Assembly (NCBI GenBank): GCA_030601665.1
Contig: JAUWBP010000032.1
Location: forward strand, 1 to 9,005
DNA length: 9,005 nucleotides
Direction: 5' to 3'
From: Hadesarchaea archaeon
GTDB taxonomy: Archaea > Hadarchaeota > Hadarchaeia > Hadarchaeales > Hadarchaeaceae
This document shows positions 6,654 to 9,005 of the stretch, in pieces; position 1 is the stretch's first letter, and every line of letters starts with the position of its first letter. The notes under the pieces were generated by a model. That model did not search any database, was not told the origin of the DNA, and worked only from the letters and a program-made list of their open reading frames with translations. Position numbers and translations under genes: made by a program.

Positions 6654-7412
6654 ATGGAACACAGATTTTTCGAAGAGAAGAAAACCAAACCAGTCAAACT
6701 AATTACAATAGCGGTTTGTATTATCGCAATTTGTGCGACTCTAGGCTATTACTTCTTGACTAGGGGAGGCCGAGGCCCTGCGAGAATTCTCGAGATTACG
6801 CATTCGCCCCAAAATCCTTTGCCTGGAGAAAAAATAACCATTACAGCCACAATTGATAATGCGTCGGGCCCTCCGCATCTGAACTACACTTACTACTTCG
6901 CTAGGGGCTCAGGCGGCGGGGGAGGGGGAATATGGGATTCTGTAATTGATGGAAAATATACCAAACAATTGCGAGGCTCAGAGAACGGCACAGAGATTTC
7001 ATGTTTTGTAATAGCTTGGGACGATTCCGATAACCTCACCATATCGGATGAATACATCATCCAAGTAGGTCATGTAGAACGAAGTAACATAACTTCGTTA
7101 AGGATATCAAGTGTAAGTCATGATCCCCCTCCAAAACCTGGAACAGCGACTAGTATCAAAGCTTATGCCAAGGTTCAAAGTGATGCCCCCCCAATTGACG
7201 TGGAGATAATTGTGGTTCGTTTTGGTAAACATAGTTCCGGCGGAGGAAGCGGTGGGATGTTCTCACAAACCGAGAATGAATACTGGCATTATATCAGTCC
7301 CCCTCTGTCGAGCGAATAGTCAAGCGGCACAACTGTAATGTTCAAAATAGTCGCAAAAGACGACACAGGGAATACAGCTTGTTCTGAATGGACTACGTTT
7401 ACCATCTCATAG
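6654..7412 (+). CDS. Membrane-anchored protein with two Ig-like repeats, interrupted by in-frame TAG
   Basis: I do not recognise a named family. From ATG 6654 (GGGTAAG upstream at 6643-6649; TTG 6633 is an alternative) the protein has a charged N-terminus and one membrane helix at about 16-35 (LITIAVCIIAICATLGYYF). Two tandem beta-rich, Ig/fibronectin-like repeats follow, likely outside the cell. Repeat 1 covers about 43-138 (ILEITHSPQNPLPGEKITIT ... ISCFVIAWDDSDNLTISDEY). Repeat 2 starts at about 148 (SLRISSVSHDPPPKPGTATS). Each has a Gly-rich loop, GSGGGGGG and SSGGGSGG. Codon 222 (7317-7319) is TAG, but the same frame continues with GTTVMFKIVAKDDTGNTACS up to TAG 7410-7412, matching the end of repeat 1. 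The TAG is therefore internal to a domain. The gene is A/T-richer than its neighbours. It may be a recent pseudogene, a readthrough gene, or a gene using pyrrolysine at TAG. Confidence 0.6.
7317..7319 (+). other. In-frame TAG within the second Ig-like repeat
   Basis: The codons run TCG AGC GAA TAG TCA AGC GGC ACA ACT GTA. The downstream 30 codons encode the last two strands expected of the repeat, so TAG is not at the domain end. Translation that stops here would leave repeat 2 without its final strands. Confidence 0.7.
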
Positions 7413-7424
7413 AAAGGTCATAGG

Positions 7425-8684
7425 TCAAGTGCCTAAACGCCACGATCTCAAATATTTAATTTGCTCCTTGGTCGGCTTTTCCAGCCCTACGCCAAGCGAC
7501 TTGAGCTTAAGCTCGGCTACCCTCCGATCAATCTCGGCTGGCATGTCGTGGACCTTTGGTTCTAGTTCCTTGCCGTGCTCCGCGAGGTACTCCACGCCGA
7601 GCGCCTGTAACCCGAAACTCATGTCCATTATCTCCATCGGGTGCCCGAGCGAACGTTCGCCAGCCAAGTTCACCAATCTCCCCTCCGCCAGCAGGTGCAG
7701 CCGCCGACCGTCCTTGAGCTGGAACTCCTCCACGTCAGTCAAGACTTTCCGACGCTTGACCGAGAGAGAGGCAAGCCCTTTCAAATCGATCTCAACGTTG
7801 AAGTGCCCCGCGTTGCACAGAATCGCCCCATCGCGCATTCGCCGCATGTGCTCCTTCCGGATGACCCCGATGTTGCCAGTTGTGGTTATGAATATGTCAC
7901 CGATGCGCGCAGCCTCCGCCATTCGCGCAACCCTGAAGCCGTCCATCGTCGCCTCGAGTGCCCTGATCGGGTCGATTTCTACGACGGTCACGATCGCGCC
8001 GAGCCCCTTCGCGCGCGAGGCTATGCCGCGCCCCACGAAACCGTAACCCACCACCACGATTTGTTTGCCAGCGATCAACGTGTTCGTGGTCGCCATGATT
8101 CCCTGAAGGGCCGACTCTGCGGTCCCGAAGCGGTTATCGAACAGGTGCTTTGCAGGCGAATCGTTCACAGCGATGACAGGGAACTTCAGCGCGCCCCCGG
8201 CCGCCATTATCCGCAGCCGGTTCACGCCCGTGGTCGTTTCCTCGCACGCCCCCCGAATCTTCCGAATTAGTTCGGGACGGTTGGCGTGGGTTGCCGAGAT
8301 GAGATCCGCACCGTCATCGATTAGGACATCTGGACGGTGATCGAGGACCCGGTGGATGTTAGCGTAGTAGTCCTTCTCACTCTGCCCGCGCCACGCATAC
8401 ACGTTTATGCCATCTTCCAGGAGGGCCGCAACGACCTCATCACGCGTCGAGAGGGGGTTACATCCCGCCAGAGCAACTTCTGCCCCTCCCGCGACCAATG
8501 TTCGGACCAAAGCAGCAGTTTTTGCCTCGATGTGCAGCGCGGCTCCAACTCTTAACTTTTTAAGCGGCTTTTGCTTCGACATCTCCTTGCGGATAGTCAT
8601 CAAGACTGGCATGTGGAGCTCTGCCCACTCAATCATGCGTTTGCCTTGGGGCGCAAGCTTCGTGAGTTTGACATTAGAAATCAT
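7425..8684 (-). CDS. ahcY: S-adenosyl-/S-inosyl-homocysteine hydrolase
   Basis: The enzyme splits S-adenosylhomocysteine, or in some archaea S-inosylhomocysteine, into homocysteine and the nucleoside, using tightly bound NAD+. The 419-aa product carries the family's key residues: H51 in ALHIEAKTA, DDGAD at 123-127, EETTTG at 148-153 and NDSPAKHLFDN with K179 and D183. The NAD-binding GYGFVGRG is at 213-220, and NAGHFN with H294 follows; the protein ends GHPMEIMDMSF ... KYLRSWRLGT. It lacks the longer Lys/Tyr-containing C-terminal tail of eukaryotic enzymes, as expected for archaeal forms. The start ATG at 8684 overlaps the deaminase stop as ATGA and has a strong SD, GGGAGG, 7 nt before. Coupling to a DadD-like deaminase favours S-inosylhomocysteine as the natural substrate, as shown for the Methanocaldococcus enzyme, but sequence alone cannot decide. 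Confidence 0.92.
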   Translation of the reverse strand: MISNVKLTKLAPQGKRMIEWAELHMPVLMTIRKEMSKQKPLKKLRVGAALHIEAKTAALVRTLVAGGAEVALAGCNPLSTRDEVVAALLEDGINVYAWRGQSEKDYYANIHRVLDHRPDVLIDDGADLISATHANRPELIRKIRGACEETTTGVNRLRIMAAGGALKFPVIAVNDSPAKHLFDNRFGTAESALQGIMATTNTLIAGKQIVVVGYGFVGRGIASRAKGLGAIVTVVEIDPIRALEATMDGFRVARMAEAARIGDIFITTTGNIGVIRKEHMRRMRDGAILCNAGHFNVEIDLKGLASLSVKRRKVLTDVEEFQLKDGRRLHLLAEGRLVNLAGERSLGHPMEIMDMSFGLQALGVEYLAEHGKELEPKVHDMPAEIDRRVAELKLKSLGVGLEKPTKEQIKYLRSWRLGT

Positions 8685-9005
8685 TTTGCTGCCTCCCTTC
8701 GCGCAAGTAAGTCATCCGCAGCTTTCTGGGTCTCCTCCAAAACTTTAACCTCGTCTAGGGTCAAAACCCGGCGCTCCCGCATCAGAACTTTACCATCCAC
8801 CACTACCGTGTCGACATCCCCCCCGACTGCGCTGTAGACCAAGTGCGAGATCACGTTGTGCAGGGGTGCGAGGTGTGGTTTTTCCATGTCGACCATCACG
8901 ATATCTGCCTTCTTGCCCATCTCAAGCGAACCTATTTTGTCCTGGAGGCCCAAAGCGATTGCGCCATTGATCGTCGCCATTTCAAGCACCACCTGAGCGG
9001 GCAAG
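8681..9005 (-). CDS. DadD-like amidohydrolase (5'-deoxyadenosine/SAH deaminase), C-terminal part
   Basis: This is the last ~107 residues of an amidohydrolase; the N-terminal part and the metal-binding HxH lie beyond the right edge. The segment ATINGAIALGLQDKIGSLEM, then GKKADIVMVDMEKPHLAPLH and VDTVVVDGKVLMRERRVLTL, is the typical C-terminus of the MTA/SAH deaminase and 5'-deoxyadenosine deaminase (DadD) group, where the beta-sandwich closes on the barrel. In methanogens DadD deaminates 5'-deoxyadenosine and also S-adenosylhomocysteine. The gene precedes the homocysteine hydrolase with an ATGA overlap, so both are made from one transcript. The leftmost readable codon is TTG inside the gene, not a start. 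Other members of the SsnA/chlorohydrolase group cannot be excluded without the N-terminal half. Confidence 0.82.
   Translation of the reverse strand, partial: LPAQVVLEMATINGAIALGLQDKIGSLEMGKKADIVMVDMEKPHLAPLHNVISHLVYSAVGGDVDTVVVDGKVLMRERRVLTLDEVKVLEETQKAADDLLARREAAK
8692..8697 (-). promoter_or_regulatory. Shine-Dalgarno site of the homocysteine hydrolase
   Basis: On the minus strand GGGAGG lies 7 nt before the ATG at 8684, inside the end of the deaminase gene. It confirms the start and shows internal ribosome entry alongside the ATGA overlap. Confidence 0.7.

Noticed and set aside
7300..7340. A second BHB intron removing the TAG in the Ig-like gene
   Set aside because: I found no pair of 3-nt bulges with a 4-bp central helix around the TAG; a weak TCGAGCG/TCAAGCG repeat is all that is visible.
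7429..8270. Plus-strand ORFs opposite the homocysteine hydrolase
   Set aside because: The opposite strand carries a fully conserved enzyme; these frames show only antisense composition.
1..9005. CRISPR arrays, tRNA or rRNA genes, insertion sequences
   Set aside because: No regularly spaced repeats, cloverleaf-like segments, transposase motifs or terminal inverted repeats were seen.

Overview
This window comes from an archaeon. The evidence is an aRF1-type release factor with NIKS and GGQ motifs, an archaeal-type valyl-tRNA synthetase, an archaeal UMP kinase, an archaeal S-adenosyl/S-inosylhomocysteine hydrolase paired with a DadD-like deaminase, TATA-like boxes instead of bacterial -35/-10 promoters, and a bulge-helix-bulge (BHB) intron signature. 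The housekeeping genes are fairly GC-rich. The homing-endonuclease gene and the Ig-like gene are visibly A/T-richer. The set is euryarchaeote-like, but I cannot name a lineage.

Layout. (1) Bases 1-425, plus strand: C-terminal part of a metallo-beta-lactamase-fold hydrolase. (2) 523-1593, plus: a free-standing LAGLIDADG homing endonuclease with an N-terminal helix-turn-helix-like segment. (3) 1701-4458, plus: valS, with a TATA box, a leader hairpin and a strong Shine-Dalgarno (SD) site. (4) 5276-4406, minus: pyrH (UMP kinase) followed by a small zinc-ribbon/transmembrane protein. (5) 5331-6602, plus, divergent from pyrH: aRF1. (6) 6654-7412, plus: a membrane-anchored protein with two Ig-like repeats, the second interrupted by an in-frame TAG. 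(7) 9005-7425, minus: a DadD-like deaminase (partial) and the homocysteine hydrolase, overlapping by ATGA.

The main discovery candidate is in valS. Its reading frame is broken by exactly 19 nt (1839-1857), inserted between the codons of TPPPY and PSGEFHMG in the HIGH active-site region. The 19 nt and their flanks fold into a near-canonical BHB motif: a 4-bp central helix, two opposed 3-nt bulges, and an inner 4-bp stem capped by a GCAA tetraloop. Cutting each bulge between its second and third nucleotide removes exactly the 19 nt and restores the frame. This reads as a minimal archaeal intron removed from an essential mRNA by the tRNA-splicing endonuclease. The homing endonuclease gene lies about 250 bp upstream, which suggests a possible intron-endonuclease partnership.

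A second theme is TAG codons. The Ig-like gene continues in frame, with recognisable homology to its own first repeat, past an internal TAG. All TAG-ended plus-strand genes here have an in-frame TAA 4-8 codons later. Pyrrolysine recoding, readthrough or simple decay are all possible; no pyl genes are in view. The minus-strand deaminase/hydrolase pair fits S-adenosylhomocysteine recycling through S-inosylhomocysteine.
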